A stretch of 64,000 bases of DNA from Hymenopus coronatus (lineage: Eukaryota; Arthropoda; Insecta; Mantodea; Hymenopodidae): assembly GCA_030762935.1 (NCBI GenBank), contig CM060888.1, positions 115,951,468 through 116,015,467 of the forward strand. The letters are read 5' to 3'. This document shows positions 46,256 to 58,082 of this stretch, one piece after another. Made by a program: the position numbers and the translations under genes. The notes under the pieces were generated by a model. That model worked only from the letters and a program-made list of their open reading frames with translations. It had not been told where the DNA came from and did not search any database. The number at the start of each line of letters is the position of its first letter. Within the stretch, counting starts at the first letter, position 1.

Positions 46256-47010
46256 ACCCCCCTAAAAACATTTTTAAAAAAGGTCCATGTGTGTTTGTGT
46301 GAGTATTATCCATGCAAGCAGACGAGAGCGGTGTAAACAGTATGCGCAGTGGCATGATCTGATTGCTACAGTCGGGCGGCAGCCGATATTTTCGAGTGTT
46401 TGCATACCCATGGCTATCGCTTCCAGTATCCGCCTCTTTCCTCCCACTCCTTGTACTGCGTAACTAGACTGCTCACGTCTATTTGCAAGGATTGATGTGG
46501 GTATGTGTGTGTGTGTTTTTGTGTTTTGTGGCTGTGAATAGTAACACTCAAAAACGAAAAGTCAGTGAAAACTGAATTTGATCAATTAGTTCAGCTTAGT
46601 TCAACATCTTCCACCCCATTTTCTCACATCCGTAATTCTTTTTTCGAAAATGTTGATGTTTTCAAAAATGCTTCTAACGATTTTAAATAAAATGCTATAA
46701 GTTTAAATGATTTTGTGACTAAATAAATTAATATTTTTTAATTTTCTGGGAAAAGCATCTAAAGACCTCATAATTCTGAAAAACCTTTTTATTTACTGAT
46801 AAACCGAAAAGGAATAGACACATGCTTACTACACAAAAACTAGATCTGAAAAACACACAATTTATTTCGTATAATTTTGTTTTAGTAGAGTTAACCACTT
46901 CAGAAATATTCTTATGATTTCATCAATCTTTTTACGGCATATTTGGCTATGCAAATATAACAGAGTTTCATCACATAGCGACGCACTCTTAGAAGATGTG
47001 ACTATTGCTT
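46256..47010 (-). mobile_element. Fam1 copy without right end, interrupted
   Basis: Starts at CCCCTAAAAACATTTTTAAA, passes AAGGTCCATGTGTGTTTGTG, then about 190 bp of non-Fam1, GC-richer DNA (about 46308-46500), then resumes TGTGTGTGTG, AACACTCAAAAACGAAAAG and runs to CATAGCGACGCACTCTTAGA. The left terminus is absent. Confidence 0.7.
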
Positions 47011-47270
47011 AAAGGGCCAAATGGGCTTCAAATCAAACTTCTAAACTTTTAAACTTAGGAGCATCAAGTTTTGTACATATGTGCTATAATATGTATAAAT
47101 CCACTGAAGTATCAACTTTCTAGTTATGATGGTGTCTTAGTTATTAACGCTTTCGTTTTAAACACACGTGTTTTCAAAATCTATCTCATACAATTTGGTT
47201 GCAACGAGACCACAAATGTTAAGGGATATTCTATAAACTGTGATTGAAGAAACTACATATTTTACTTTTT

Positions 47271-48105
47271 CTACACGTAATATGTACATAGTGTATAGAG
47301 AAGGTATTGCATTGCACCCAAAAATTCGACACCGAGATTTCACTGGAAATACATATTTTGAAAACCCCTGAATTTTTAGAAAAATGTCGTGTCTGTCTGT
47401 GAGTGTGTGTGTGTATGTGTGTCTGTGAGTGTGTGTGTGTGTATGTGTGTGTCTGTGGGAGGCATAACTTAAAAACGAAAACTTGGTATTTAAGTTAAAT
47501 ATCTTCCAAGGATGCGACACGAAGATTTTCAAGAAAATCCTCCCACACCCAACTACCCTTTTCATGGAAAAATGTTCAAAACTTTTGATTTTCTCAAACG
47601 GCTCTAACGATTTTGATTAAAATATTGTATATTACAGATATTTACCTGACAAATAAAGTATATATCTTGAATTCTCTGAAGAATACTTTATTCTGTATAA
47701 ATTTTACTGAATTTTGCATAACTGTATTAACTGTAAGAGATAGACAAAAACTAACTTTATATAAAATGTAGAGCTTGGTAAAACACACAATTTATGCTAT
47801 ATACATCTTTGCGTGTTGATCGCTCCTTGTTATTGATTTCAGCTTTAAAATACTTATAATTTTCTCATACAGGAATTTACCAACTCCTCTCCATACACAA
47901 AGGAACTTCAGTCACATAGCAACCAGATTTTCACTATCACTTGAACCTATAGTACTCCCTTATTTCGCTTCTAGTTACAAGGAAGCAAGTAATAAGACTA
48001 TTCCTGCTAACTTTTTCTCAATTAGCATGAATTAAATAGAAGCATAAACTATTTATAATAGTTTGTTGCAGAGATGTAGAGAAAGTCGTATGGATGGAAC
48101 ACATT
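47271..48105 (-). mobile_element. Fam1 copy, complete
   Basis: Right end TTACTTTTTCTACACGTAAT with hairpin, left end AGTCGTATGGATGGAACACA. TG tract at 47399-47456. About 835 bp, near consensus. Confidence 0.9.
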
Positions 48106-49203
48106 TATATTTCATTCCTATGCAAAATAAAAGAACAAATTGGTACTCATGAGAAACATTTTCTATCTTTTGCCCTCATGTCAGGTCCTTAATGTTTTAT
48201 TCATTAACTTTGCACTATAGAATAGCCAACTTTATTTTAGAGTCATAGTTTTGAGCAACCGATCCAGGTTTTAGCTACACAACATAAAAACTGTAAGAGG
48301 AGACGGATTTTGATTGCAGCAAAACACTAAACGCGTGAAATGGGCTAAAATAATGTTTCAAGTTTTCATTTAAAGCGTGAAAACTTTTAAAATGGCGTAG
48401 TTAATTAAAGATACAACCGTTGTAGGATCACGAAACTTGGGAAATACATAAAGCAGAGTTGTTGGACTTTATTTTTACAATAAAACAAACAAGTGTTATT
48501 TGACTAAAAATAATAAGTTAGTGTAATCTCTTAATCTCCTCATGCCTTCAAAGAAATATGCAGTAAAACAATGTATATATATTTGGGTTAACATGAAGCA
48601 GAGGGATAACAGTTTATCTGGAAACAACTTCCTTCTCTGCGCCTCCGCGAACATTCTAGCTCTCGAAACTAGTAGTTCTCAATGCGAGCGCGCTCGAGAC
48701 AATGACTGAGTGTCGCGTTGTTCTCAATGCGATATTATGTGCTGCTTCTGCGAGCGAGTTTGTGACTTAGAGCAAATGCGGCTGCTGCGGGTGATTAGAG
48801 AGGTCTTGTGTTCAACGTCCCTGCGAGTGAAGCGAAGAAGAAGAGGCTATTTCGAGCGTTACTTCTTAATAGACAGTAGATTTTAGACAAATGCGTATTC
48901 TTTTGCTTAATATGTAGACTTGCCTCATCTTCTATATTTACATGTTTCGTGAATGTTTACGTTTAAGTAAAGCATCGGTTTGAGCTAGGTCTGAACCGAG
49001 CTTGGGATCACAAGCCCAGACCGAGCTAAGATTGATGCATTTGTCCTGATTTGTTACATAGCCTAAGTTTTTGTTAAAAACTATCAAACTGGACTTAATT
49101 GACATTAAAGTACTGGGTATCTTCAAACAATGCGTTGTCCATCTATAATAAAATAAATCCTCAGGAAAGTTGCAATCTGGAGGATAGGGCTGCAAGGAAA
49201 AAA
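48106..49203. other. Spacer with a GC-rich patch
   Basis: AT-rich except 48630-48800, where CG-containing words are frequent and GTTCTCAATGCGA occurs twice (about 48676 and 48720). I see no coding frame in the patch. Confidence 0.35.
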
Positions 49204-49412
49204 TCTTATATGTTCCATTCACATGACTCTCTTTATATATCTCTGTTATAAATTATTATTATTATAAAGCTTATTCTTCTATTTACTTAAAGCTAATCGA
49301 GAAAAAATTATAAGAATTACCTTCTTACTTGTTTCCATTTAAAGATAAGGGAAATAAGGGAATACCTAGGCTAAAATGATAGTCCAAAGCTGATTGCTAT
49401 GTGATTGAAGTT

Positions 49413-49448
<36 letters not shown>

Positions 49449-49556
49449 TCAGGGGGTCTGTAAATGTATATCCGGTGAAATCCGATTAACGAATTTTTGG
49501 GTGCATTACAATACCTTCTCTATATACTATGTATATAGTACGTGTAGAGAAAGTAA
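49204..49556 (+). mobile_element. Fam1 copy, ends only, joined by poly(T)
   Basis: Left end TCTTATATGTTCCATTCACA to GTGATTGAAGTTCC, then 32 T, then TTCAGGGGGTCTGTAAATG to the right end AGTACGTGTAGAGAAAGTAA. About 500 bp of the middle are missing between two T-containing sites. Confidence 0.85.
49415..49446. repeat. Poly(T) tract at a Fam1 deletion junction
   Basis: Thirty-two consecutive T residues replace the middle of the copy. Confidence 0.95.
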
Positions 49557-49771
49557 CTAGATTAGCGTATCTAACTCTTTACACAGAATTGCGAAATAGT
49601 ACTGGACGTGGTAAAAATCTATTTCGGAATAATACAAGGTACATTCAACTCTTCGGAACATCAATTTCGTTCAAGTTTACGTTAGCTGACTATGTACTTT
49701 TTAAACTTTTGAGCAATTGAAATGGTTTTGGCCCAAAGTGATATGTATGGCCATATTGAAGCATCAAATTT

Positions 49772-50250
49772 TTACTTTCTTTACACATACTATGTACGTA
49801 ATGTATAGAGAAGGTATTGCATTCCAACCAAAAATTCGATGCCGAGATTTCTCTGGAAGTACTCGTTTTAGTGTTCCCTGTATCCAAAAAAGCATTTTTA
49901 GAAAAGATCCGTGTGTCAATGTGTTTGTGAGTCTGTGAACATGATAACTCAAATACGAAGAGTCCGTAAAATGCCAAACTTAATATTTACATTTAGTATC
50001 TTCCAAGGATACGGAACGAAGATTTTAAGGAGGATCCCCCCAACCATCCCAAACTACCCTATACACGGAAAATGTTTCAAAAGTTTTAATTTTCTTGCAT
50101 ATGGTTCTAACAATTTGGATTAAAATACCATATATTAAAGATATTTACATGATAAATAAAATGCGTATCTTGAATTTTCTGGAAACATTCTCTGAAGACT
50201 TCTTTATTCTGGATAAATTTTGCTGGATTTTGCATAACTATTAAACCATA

Positions 50251-50281
<31 letters not shown>

Positions 50282-50555
50282 CAAAAACTCACAACACAGA
50301 ATATGTAGTTAAAATACAAATTATGTCATACAAATTTTGTTCGTAGAGTTGACCATTTTGAAATTGGCTTCAGTTTTAAAATACACCAACATTTTCACAT
50401 ATGTGAATTTGTCAACTCCTGGCAATACAAAGAAACGGATTTCATTCACATAGCATCCAGCTTTTAGTAGACTTATCTATCGTTTTATTCGAGCGTATCC
50501 CATTATTTCCCTTTTACTTACAAGAAAGCGTTTCTGCTAACCTTTATCTGATACG
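49772..50555 (-). mobile_element. Fam1 copy, left tip missing
   Basis: Right end TTACTTTCTTTACACATACT, hairpin, palindrome block, ATGATAAATAAAATGCGTAT, GA microsatellite at 50251-50281 within the ACCATAAGAGATAGAC block, ends at about 50555 after TTTCTGCTAACCTTTATCTG. It faces the preceding copy tail to tail, 216 bp apart. Confidence 0.85.
50251..50281. repeat. (GA)n microsatellite in Fam1
   Basis: AG repeats grown from the AAGAGATAGAC block that other copies carry here. Confidence 0.9.
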
Positions 50556-51689
50556 GTGTTTACAGCCGAGTGGAGAGGGGAGAGGCAGCAGTCCTTAGAG
50601 CTATACTGAGTTGGTGCTATAAGGTAAAGGTGGACACAGAACTGTTACAAAGTATGGATGACACGAACAAAATAATAAATCTGTGCTGTTGAAGATGAAG
50701 TAGTTTCATGTGTGGACGAATATTCCAGTGGATTACTATATATTTTCTGAATGTATCAAAAGCAAACCGCCTTCTATTGAAATTCGTACCTTCAGAATAG
50801 GTTGTGCAACATGCACTGATTGCTTATGTACAGTGAATGATCGGCAGTGCTTGGCGTGGGGGAGGGGTATCCTTGTGAAACCCTGTATGCTATAACTATT
50901 TGCCAATCAGATTAAAACCAAAACGCAACTGTGTCTGAAGCCCAATTATGACTCTCCACAGCCTCCATCTTAAACTACTGTTAGGGTTATTTATTTTATC
51001 TTTCTTTCTGCATACTGTGATATTGTGCATGTTGTTTATCCCTCTGACTCGGAGAAGGACGGCATTTTCGCCTCGCCTGCCCTATATTCCACGACTAACA
51101 AAAGTAGGGTGAGGAATTTACTAGGCAAATTATCCATTGAAGTTTAAACTAGCGTTGTATTCCGATTATATATTTACATGACCGTAACAAATCCCACTTC
51201 TGTATCGTGCAGTTGCCCTCTTGGTAAAAAGTAGGTTTTATTACAACACTCTCAACTTTACGACTGAAATACTTTCTTTGTTTTTGAGCTCGAAATAACA
51301 CACTGGGCTTCAGCAAAGCCTTTCTGCGCACATAAATTATGTGGGTTTACAATGTGTTTTACAGCTCGTCTTGCGAGAGGTTTCCATTATGTGTTAATTT
51401 GACACCTTCGAAGCCGCTGTCAGATAATGTTGCTCGTCATACACACCCTTTGCTCGCATTCTTATGTCCTCACTCCTGTTATTACGACATTACCCGACCT
51501 TATTTTAATATCATATTCGTAGCATAACAAGGTGAGCCACATCTGTGATGTCTGGTAGTGGGTTTGCTCGACACTTAGTGTAAACCTTCCCGTCTCAACG
51601 TATACTTAATCATTCAAATATTAGTTTTATCTTTTCCGTCTGTAAAACAATCTTAAACATTTTACTAAGGGTTTTGAATGAAACAAAAG
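50556..51689. other. Spacer, nothing recognised
   Basis: Mixed composition, several frames of 60 codons, none recognisable. No repeat family assigned. Confidence 0.35.
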
Positions 51690-51987
51690 TCTCCTGTGTT
51701 CCATGCATATGATTTTCTCTATATATCTGTAAACAAATTATTGTTAATAAGCTTATTCTTCTATTCTAACATTAGCAGAAACGGTCTTATTTCTTACTTC
51801 CTTTTAAGTAGAAGGCAAATAAGGAAATACGCTAGGCTAAACCGACAGTCAAATGTTTTAAATTGGGTCGCTATGGGATTGAAATCCGATTATTTGAGCA
51901 CGAGTTGGCAAGTTTCCGTTCGAAAAAGTATAACTGTTTTAGGACTAAAACCAATAACAAGAAATATACCTACAACTGTCTGGTCAC

Positions 51988-52018
<31 letters not shown>

Positions 52019-52040
52019 AAGAAAAAAAAAAAAAAAAAAA
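51988..52040. repeat. Poly(A)/purine tract in Fam1
   Basis: About 50 A residues with three G interruptions; the lysine-rich frames across it are not genes. Confidence 0.95.
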
Positions 52041-52311
52041 GGTTATGGCATCAATTGTGTGCTTTAACGAGACCTACGTGTATAACATTGAATATATACA
52101 TTTTATTTGTCATGTAAAACTCTTTAATATACGATACTTTAAACAATATCGTAACACATATTTTTGAGAAAATCAAAATTTTCGAAAATTGTTCCATGTA
52201 AAGGGTGGTTGGTGGTGGAGGATTTTCTTGAAAATCTTCATATTGCATCTCTGGAACATACTAAACTTAAATAAACTTTGTATTTAACGGAATTTTCGTT
52301 TTTGAGTTATG

Positions 52312-52351
<40 letters not shown>

Positions 52352-52376
52352 CCACACAAGGACCATTTTCTAAAAA

Positions 52377-53259
52377 TCTGATGTGTTCCATTCACATGAC
52401 CTTCTCTATATCTCTGTAAACTATTATTGGTAATAAGCTTATCTTTTATTTATTTCATGCTAATCGAGAAAAATTAGCAGAGTCTTATTTCTTGCTTTAT
52501 TGTAAGTAGGAGCGAAATAAGGGAGTGCCATAGGTTAAAGTGAAAGCCAAAAGCTGGTTACTAAGTGACTGATGTTCCTTTGTTTGTATGGACAGGAGTT
52601 GACAAATTCCTGTATGAGAAAAGTATAAGTTTTTCAAAGCTGAAACCAAGAAAAAGGAATATCTCAAAAACGATCAACTCCACGAAAAAAATGTATGTAA
52701 CATAAATTGTGTGGTTTAACGTGCTCTACATTTTTTGTGGGTTAAGTTTATTCCATCTCTTATGGTTTAGTAGTTATGAAAAATTCATCCAGAATAAAGT
52801 AGTCTTCAAAGGCTATTCCCAGAAAATTCAAAATATAAACTTTATTTGTCGGGTAAATAATTTTAATATACGACATTTTAATCAAAATTGTTAGTCATTT
52901 TTTAGAAAATCAAAGTTTTCGAAAAAAGTTCCATGTAAAGGGTTGTTTCGGGTGGGGGATTTTTCTCAAAATCTTCATGTTGCATCCCTGGAAGATACTA
53001 AACTTAAATACCAAGTTTGGTATTTTACCGACTTTTCGTTCTTGAGTTATCGTGTTCACAGACACACGGACACACTGACACACGGACACACGAACACACG
53101 GACACACACACACACACGGACCTTTTTCGGAAAATATTTATTTTTGGATACAGGGGACCCTTAAACATATATTTCCGGTGAAATCTCGGTATCGAATTTT
53201 TTGGTGGAGTGCAATACATTCTCTATTCACTATGTACATAGTGAGTATAGAGAAAGTAA
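52377..53259 (+). mobile_element. Fam1 copy, complete, nested
   Basis: Consensus left end TCTGATGTGTTCCATTCACA, right end ACTATGTACATAGTGAGTAT then AGAGAAAGTAA. CACGGACACA tract at 53058-53120. About 883 bp and close to consensus, so younger than its host. Confidence 0.92.
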
Positions 53260-53481
53260 ATATGTTTTTTATTCAGATTCATGGGGTCCTAAAACATATA
53301 TTTCCGGTGAAATCTCGATATAGAATGTCTGGATGCAATACAATACCATGTTATACACTATGTATATAGTACGTGCAGAGAAAGTAAAAAGGCTGTATGA
53401 ATTTGTAAACATTTTTACAGGTATCTGGAAACATTCTTAGAACATTAAAAAGAAAAGCAAGAAAAGAAACAACAATAAATT

Positions 53482-53725
53482 GCCCACCTGTGTGGTTTGG
53501 GGTTAGCGTTTCTATCTCATATTCAAGAGGTGCTAAATTTCTATATGGTGGAGGATGAGTTATCTAGATATGACCTTTTCTCGGTTTTCTCTTAACCTGA
53601 TAAGACGAATGTCGGGCAACTCTAAAGTCTAAGCTCCACAAGCCCATTGCAATATCATTTCAACCATTTCGTCCATTCATCGTCCGATATGGTCTCTCCG
53701 GTTACGTTAAACTTCAAGCATAAAG
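53482..53725 (+). mobile_element. tRNA-derived SINE (family F)
   Basis: Head CCCACCTGTGTGGTTTGGGG TTAGCG (A-box region), a decayed B-box area near AGAGGTGCTAAATTTC, body with GACCTTTTCTCGGTTTTCTC, and tail CATTCATCGTCCGATATGGT, GTTAAACTTCAAGC. The tail recurs at 62432-62484. Confidence 0.65.
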
Positions 53726-53743
53726 TAAAAAAAACAAACAAAA

Positions 53744-54597
53744 TCTTATGTGTTCTATTCACATGACTTTCTCTACAACTTTGTTTAACAGTTTTTAAAA
53801 TGTTTGTTCTACTGTCTACTTCGATAAACATTAGTAGAAATGGCCTTATTATTGCTTCCATGTAAATAGAAGGGAAATAAGGGAGTACAGCAGATTAAAG
53901 AGATAGTAAAATATATTAAGCACTGCTTACTATGTGATTGAAATTCCATTTTTGTATGGCTAGGAGATGACAAATTCCCGTATGAGAAAAGAATAACCAT
54001 TTTAAATCTGAAGCTAATAACAAGGAATATAGTATAAAAACAAACATATATTACATAAATTGGATTTAATGACTTCTACATATTTTGTGCAGTAAGTTTT
54101 TGTTTATGTCTTACAGTTAGGAAAATTGTAAAATTCAGTGAAGTCCATACAGAATAAAGAGGTCTTCATGGGCTATTCCCAGAAAGTTTAAATATGCCTT
54201 TTATTTGTCAGTAAATATCTTTAATATACGATAGTTTAATGAAAATCCTTAGAGCCATTATTGAGGAAATCAGAATTTTCGAACAGTTTTCCATGTAAAC
54301 AGCAGTTGGGAAGAGGGGGGGGCAGTTACTTGAAAATATTCGTGTCGCATCCTTGAAAGATACTAAACTTAAATACAAAGTTTATATTTGATGGAATTTT
54401 CGTTTATGAGCTATGCTGTCCAAAGACACACAGATACACACACAGGAAATCAAGCACACACACTGACCTTTTTCATATTGTTTTTATCAAGGGGATCTCA
54501 AAACATTTATTTCCAGTGAAATTCGGAATCGAATTTTTGGGTGCTATACAATATCTTCTCTATACACGATGTGTTTAGTACGTGTAGAGAAAGTAAA
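53744..54597 (+). mobile_element. Fam1 copy, complete
   Basis: Left end TCTTATGTGTTCTATTCACA, right end ACGATGTGTTTAGTACGTGT then AGAGAAAGTAA. CA tract 54425-54465, G run at 54313. About 854 bp. Confidence 0.88.
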
Positions 54598-55134
54598 AAA
54601 AAAGAACGAAAACTATTAATAAAATAAAGTTATGTTAAACAAAAAACGTTTCTTTGCTGCTTTATAGCAGAGACATTGGATGTTTGATAATAACATTAAT
54701 AGCGGAAATCAAGGGTGTAAATATCACTTTGACAGTAATGACTAGCGGCTGCGTAAGACTATACGGGGATCATAAATTAATTACATGATATGTTTCATTC
54801 AAGGCAAAGTTCAACAAGATTTAAATAAGTGACAAAAATTAGAACACCTGTATAAATCATCAGGACATCAATACATAGGAAGAGTGTACATACGGAAATT
54901 ATCACGGAGAAGGCATCCTGTGGTGAAGAATACCTTCCACAATAAATTTGCAATCGCTAGTCTATTTCTAAGATGAATACTTTCTGAAACAAGTAGAAAC
55001 TCAGTTCAAAGACTGAAGTCCATTAGCAACAAATTAGGTCTTAAGACATCCGCCAATATCAGCATTTTCTTGGCCATCCATGTTCGAAAATTATGCAAGG
55101 CGTCATAAGGTATATATTTTGTGTTTAACAAAAA
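54598..55134. other. Spacer, nothing recognised
   Basis: AT-rich, no feature I can support. Confidence 0.4.
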
Positions 55135-56023
55135 TCTGATGTGTTCCATTCACATGACTTTCTCTACATCTCTGCAACAAACTTTAGTAAAACTACCTAT
55201 GCTTCTATTTACTTCATGCTAATCGAGAAACATTAGCAGAAATAGGCTTTTATTTGCTTCCTTGTAAGTAGTACCGAAATGAGGGAGTACCATAGGTTAA
55301 AATGATAGTCAAAAGCTGGTTGCTATGTAACTGAAGTTCCTTTGTTTGCATGGACAGGAGTGAACAAATTCCTGTATGAAGAACGTATGTTTCAAAGCTG
55401 AAACGAAAAACCAAGAATGTCTTAAAAATGATCAGTTCCACAAAAACATGTATATGACATAAATTGTGTGTTTTATCGCGAGCTACATTTTCTGTACAGT
55501 AAGTTTTTGTCCATCTCTTACGGTTTAGCAGTTATGCACAATTCCGTAAAATTCATCCAGAATAAAGTCGTCTTCAAAGGCTATTCCCAGAAAATTCAAG
55601 ATGTACATTTTATTTGTCAGGTAAATATCCTTAATATACGATATTTTAATCAAAATCGTTAAAACCATTTTTAAGAAAATAAAAAAATTCGAAATTTTTT
55701 CTATGTAAAAGGTAGTTTGGGGTTGAGGGATTTTCTTGAAAATCTTCGTGACTCATCCTTGGAAGATACCAAACTTAAATACCAAGTTTCGGCTTTAACG
55801 GACCTTTCGTTTTTGCGCTATGCTGCCCACAGACACACACATACACACACATACGCACAGACAGACAGACACACATACAAACGTACATTTTTCTAAAAAT
55901 GCTTTTTTTGGATTAAGGGAGTCTCAAAACATGTATTTCTTGTGAAATCTCCGTATCGAATTTTTGGGTACAATACAATACCTTCTCTATACACTATGTA
56001 CATAGTTCGTATAGAGAAAGTAA
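55135..56023 (+). mobile_element. Fam1 copy, complete, near consensus
   Basis: Left end TCTGATGTGTTCCATTCACA, ACTTTCTCTA at position 23, right end ACTATGTACATAGTTCGTAT then AGAGAAAGTAA. CA tract 55832-55875. At 889 bp it is a good reference copy. It faces the next copy tail to tail, 292 bp apart. Confidence 0.92.
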
Positions 56024-56315
56024 TAATATACCGTTCTCTAAGCAATCGATGCTGTTAAAAACTATTCTTTGCCCCTTTACACTTTAAGGCTACATGTTTG
56101 CCTCTAGAGACCTTCAAGATGCGAAAATAACATACAGCCGTTAATAATGAGCTAATATCCTTACTACGAAGGATACATATTTCATTTTGGCCACATCTCA
56201 AACGCACTATATTTCAACCAAAACAAATCAGTTTTTAATGAAATAAAACTGAGCGAAAATATCTGTATATAAAAGGTAGTTAGTTCAGTATGAGGAAAGA
56301 ACTTAAAGGCAATTT

Positions 56316-57161
56316 TTAGTCTCTCTACATATACTATGTACATAGTTTATAGAGAAGGTATTGCACTCCACCCAAAAATTCGATACCGAGATTTCCCCGG
56401 AAATACATGTTTTAGGGCCCCCTGTATCCGAAAAAAGCATTTTGAGGAAAAGGTCCGTGTGTGTCCGTGTTTCTGTGAACACGTTAGCTCAAAAACGAAG
56501 AGTAGGTAAAGTACCAAACTTGGTATTTAAGTTTAGTATCTTACAGGGATACGACACAAAGATTTTGAGAAAAATCCCCCCACCTCAAACTTCCCTTTAT
56601 ATGGAGCTTTTTTTTTCGAAAATTTCGATTCTCTCATAAATGGCTCTTAATGATTTTGATTAAAATATTGTATATTAAAGATACTTACCTGATAAATAAA
56701 ATGCATATCTTCAATTTTCTGGGAAACTTACTTTATTCAGAATGAAATTTACGGAATTTTTTATAACTGCCAAATCGTAAGAGATAGATAAAAACGTACT
56801 ACAGAAAAATGCAGAGCACGTTAAAACACACAATTTATGATATATACGTTTTTTCGTGGAGTTAATCATTTTTAGATATTCCTTATTATTGCTTTTAGCT
56901 TTAAAACACATACACTTTCTCATATGATAATTAATTTGTCAACTGCTGTCCATACAAACAAAGGAACTTCAGTCAAATAGCAACCAGCTTTAGAGTATCA
57001 CTTTAACCTATGATACTCCCTTATGTCGCTTCTACTTACGAGGAAGCAAGTATTTCTGCTAGTTTTTTCTCGATTAGAATAAAGAAAATAGAAGTATAAG
57101 TTTTTTACCAATAATTTGTTGCAGAGATGTAGAGAAAGTCATGTGAATGGAACACATCAGA
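56316..57161 (-). mobile_element. Fam1 copy, complete
   Basis: Right end TTAGTCTCTCTACATATACT with hairpin, left end CATGTGAATGGAACACATCA. The palindrome TACCAAACTTGGTA is at 56513-56526. TG tract short. Confidence 0.9.
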
Positions 57162-57361
57162 ATTTTAATTATAGTACTCATTGAAATACACCAAGACCAA
57201 ATACAAAGTTTTTGTGTTTTGCGCAAATCATCGATGTCAATTTTTGAGTCAAACACAACATTTCCGATATGCTCATGTAAGGATGGGAAATTTATTTTAT
57301 TTAAGATTTATTGTGTTCTGCAGTGTGTGACGACGTTCAATTACGTTGAAATTTATAGTTG

Positions 57362-57406
<45 letters not shown>

Positions 57407-58082
57407 GTAATTATTATTAGTATTATTATTCATTGTTCATCATCATTATCTCTATGTGTTCCAAAAATGATTTTATAAGGAAACGGCAATTCAGTTATTA
57501 CAAAGAAAGTTTAAAAAACCTGCATTTCACTTGAAAGGGTATAATATATCTCACACGTTTAAATTGATGTTATTTTACTCCTAGCATTGCCTAGGATCTC
57601 ATTTCTAAATATTCCTATTCGGTAAATAAAACCAAACTTCTATCACTTGCATCATAAATAAATATAACTAGTACACAATAATCTTTGAGAATACTGATTC
57701 TCTAAAAGGGATACTGAAAATGAGTTTAAATTACAGCCGAGAGTAAAAGAACATGTCATGTATATTTTGGTTGTCAAAGGTATTTTTCTTTATTTATTGT
57801 AAGCAGAATCCTCCTAACAGTTGCATTTCACATTTATCCAAACTCCTAGTTGAATTCAACAAATAAGTGCGAAAGCAATGAAAAACGCTAGCAGATTATT
57901 TTAGGGGCTGGAAGCCGTTCGCTAGAGGTTACATATCAGAAGTCTAGTACTCAAACTCTAACCAATGAACAGAGTTCGGAGTGAAAGAAAGTGGGGCGTA
58001 AGACAAATATTATGTGGAGTGAAATTGCCTTCTAAACACCTCTCTCTTCATTGCGTATGTTATTTGAAAGAAACAAAGGATT
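57162..58082. other. Spacer with (ATT)n tract
   Basis: ATT repeats at 57363-57430; the rest is AT-rich without recognised content. Confidence 0.5.
57363..57430. repeat. (ATT)n microsatellite
   Basis: About 14 perfect ATT units followed by an imperfect extension. Confidence 0.95.

Larger units (their letters stand above)
51690..53387 (+). mobile_element. Fam1 copy split by a nested Fam1 copy
   Basis: Left end TCTCCTGTGTTCCATGCATA at 51690; continues to the CA tract (52318-52349) and GGACCATTTTCTAAAAA at 52376. The nested copy occupies 52377-53259. The host resumes with TATGTTTTTTATTCAG and ends CGTGCAGAGAAAGTAA at 53387. The host also lost about 150 bp near 52040-52080, next to a poly(A) tract. 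Confidence 0.9.

Noticed and set aside
51678..52117. Lysine-rich frames
   Set aside because: They are translations of the poly(A) tract at 51988-52040 inside Fam1.
55135..56023. Calling Fam1 a canonical Helitron
   Set aside because: Left TC and a 3' hairpin fit, but there is no CTRR right terminus and the A/T insertion rule cannot be resolved because of the A-runs.
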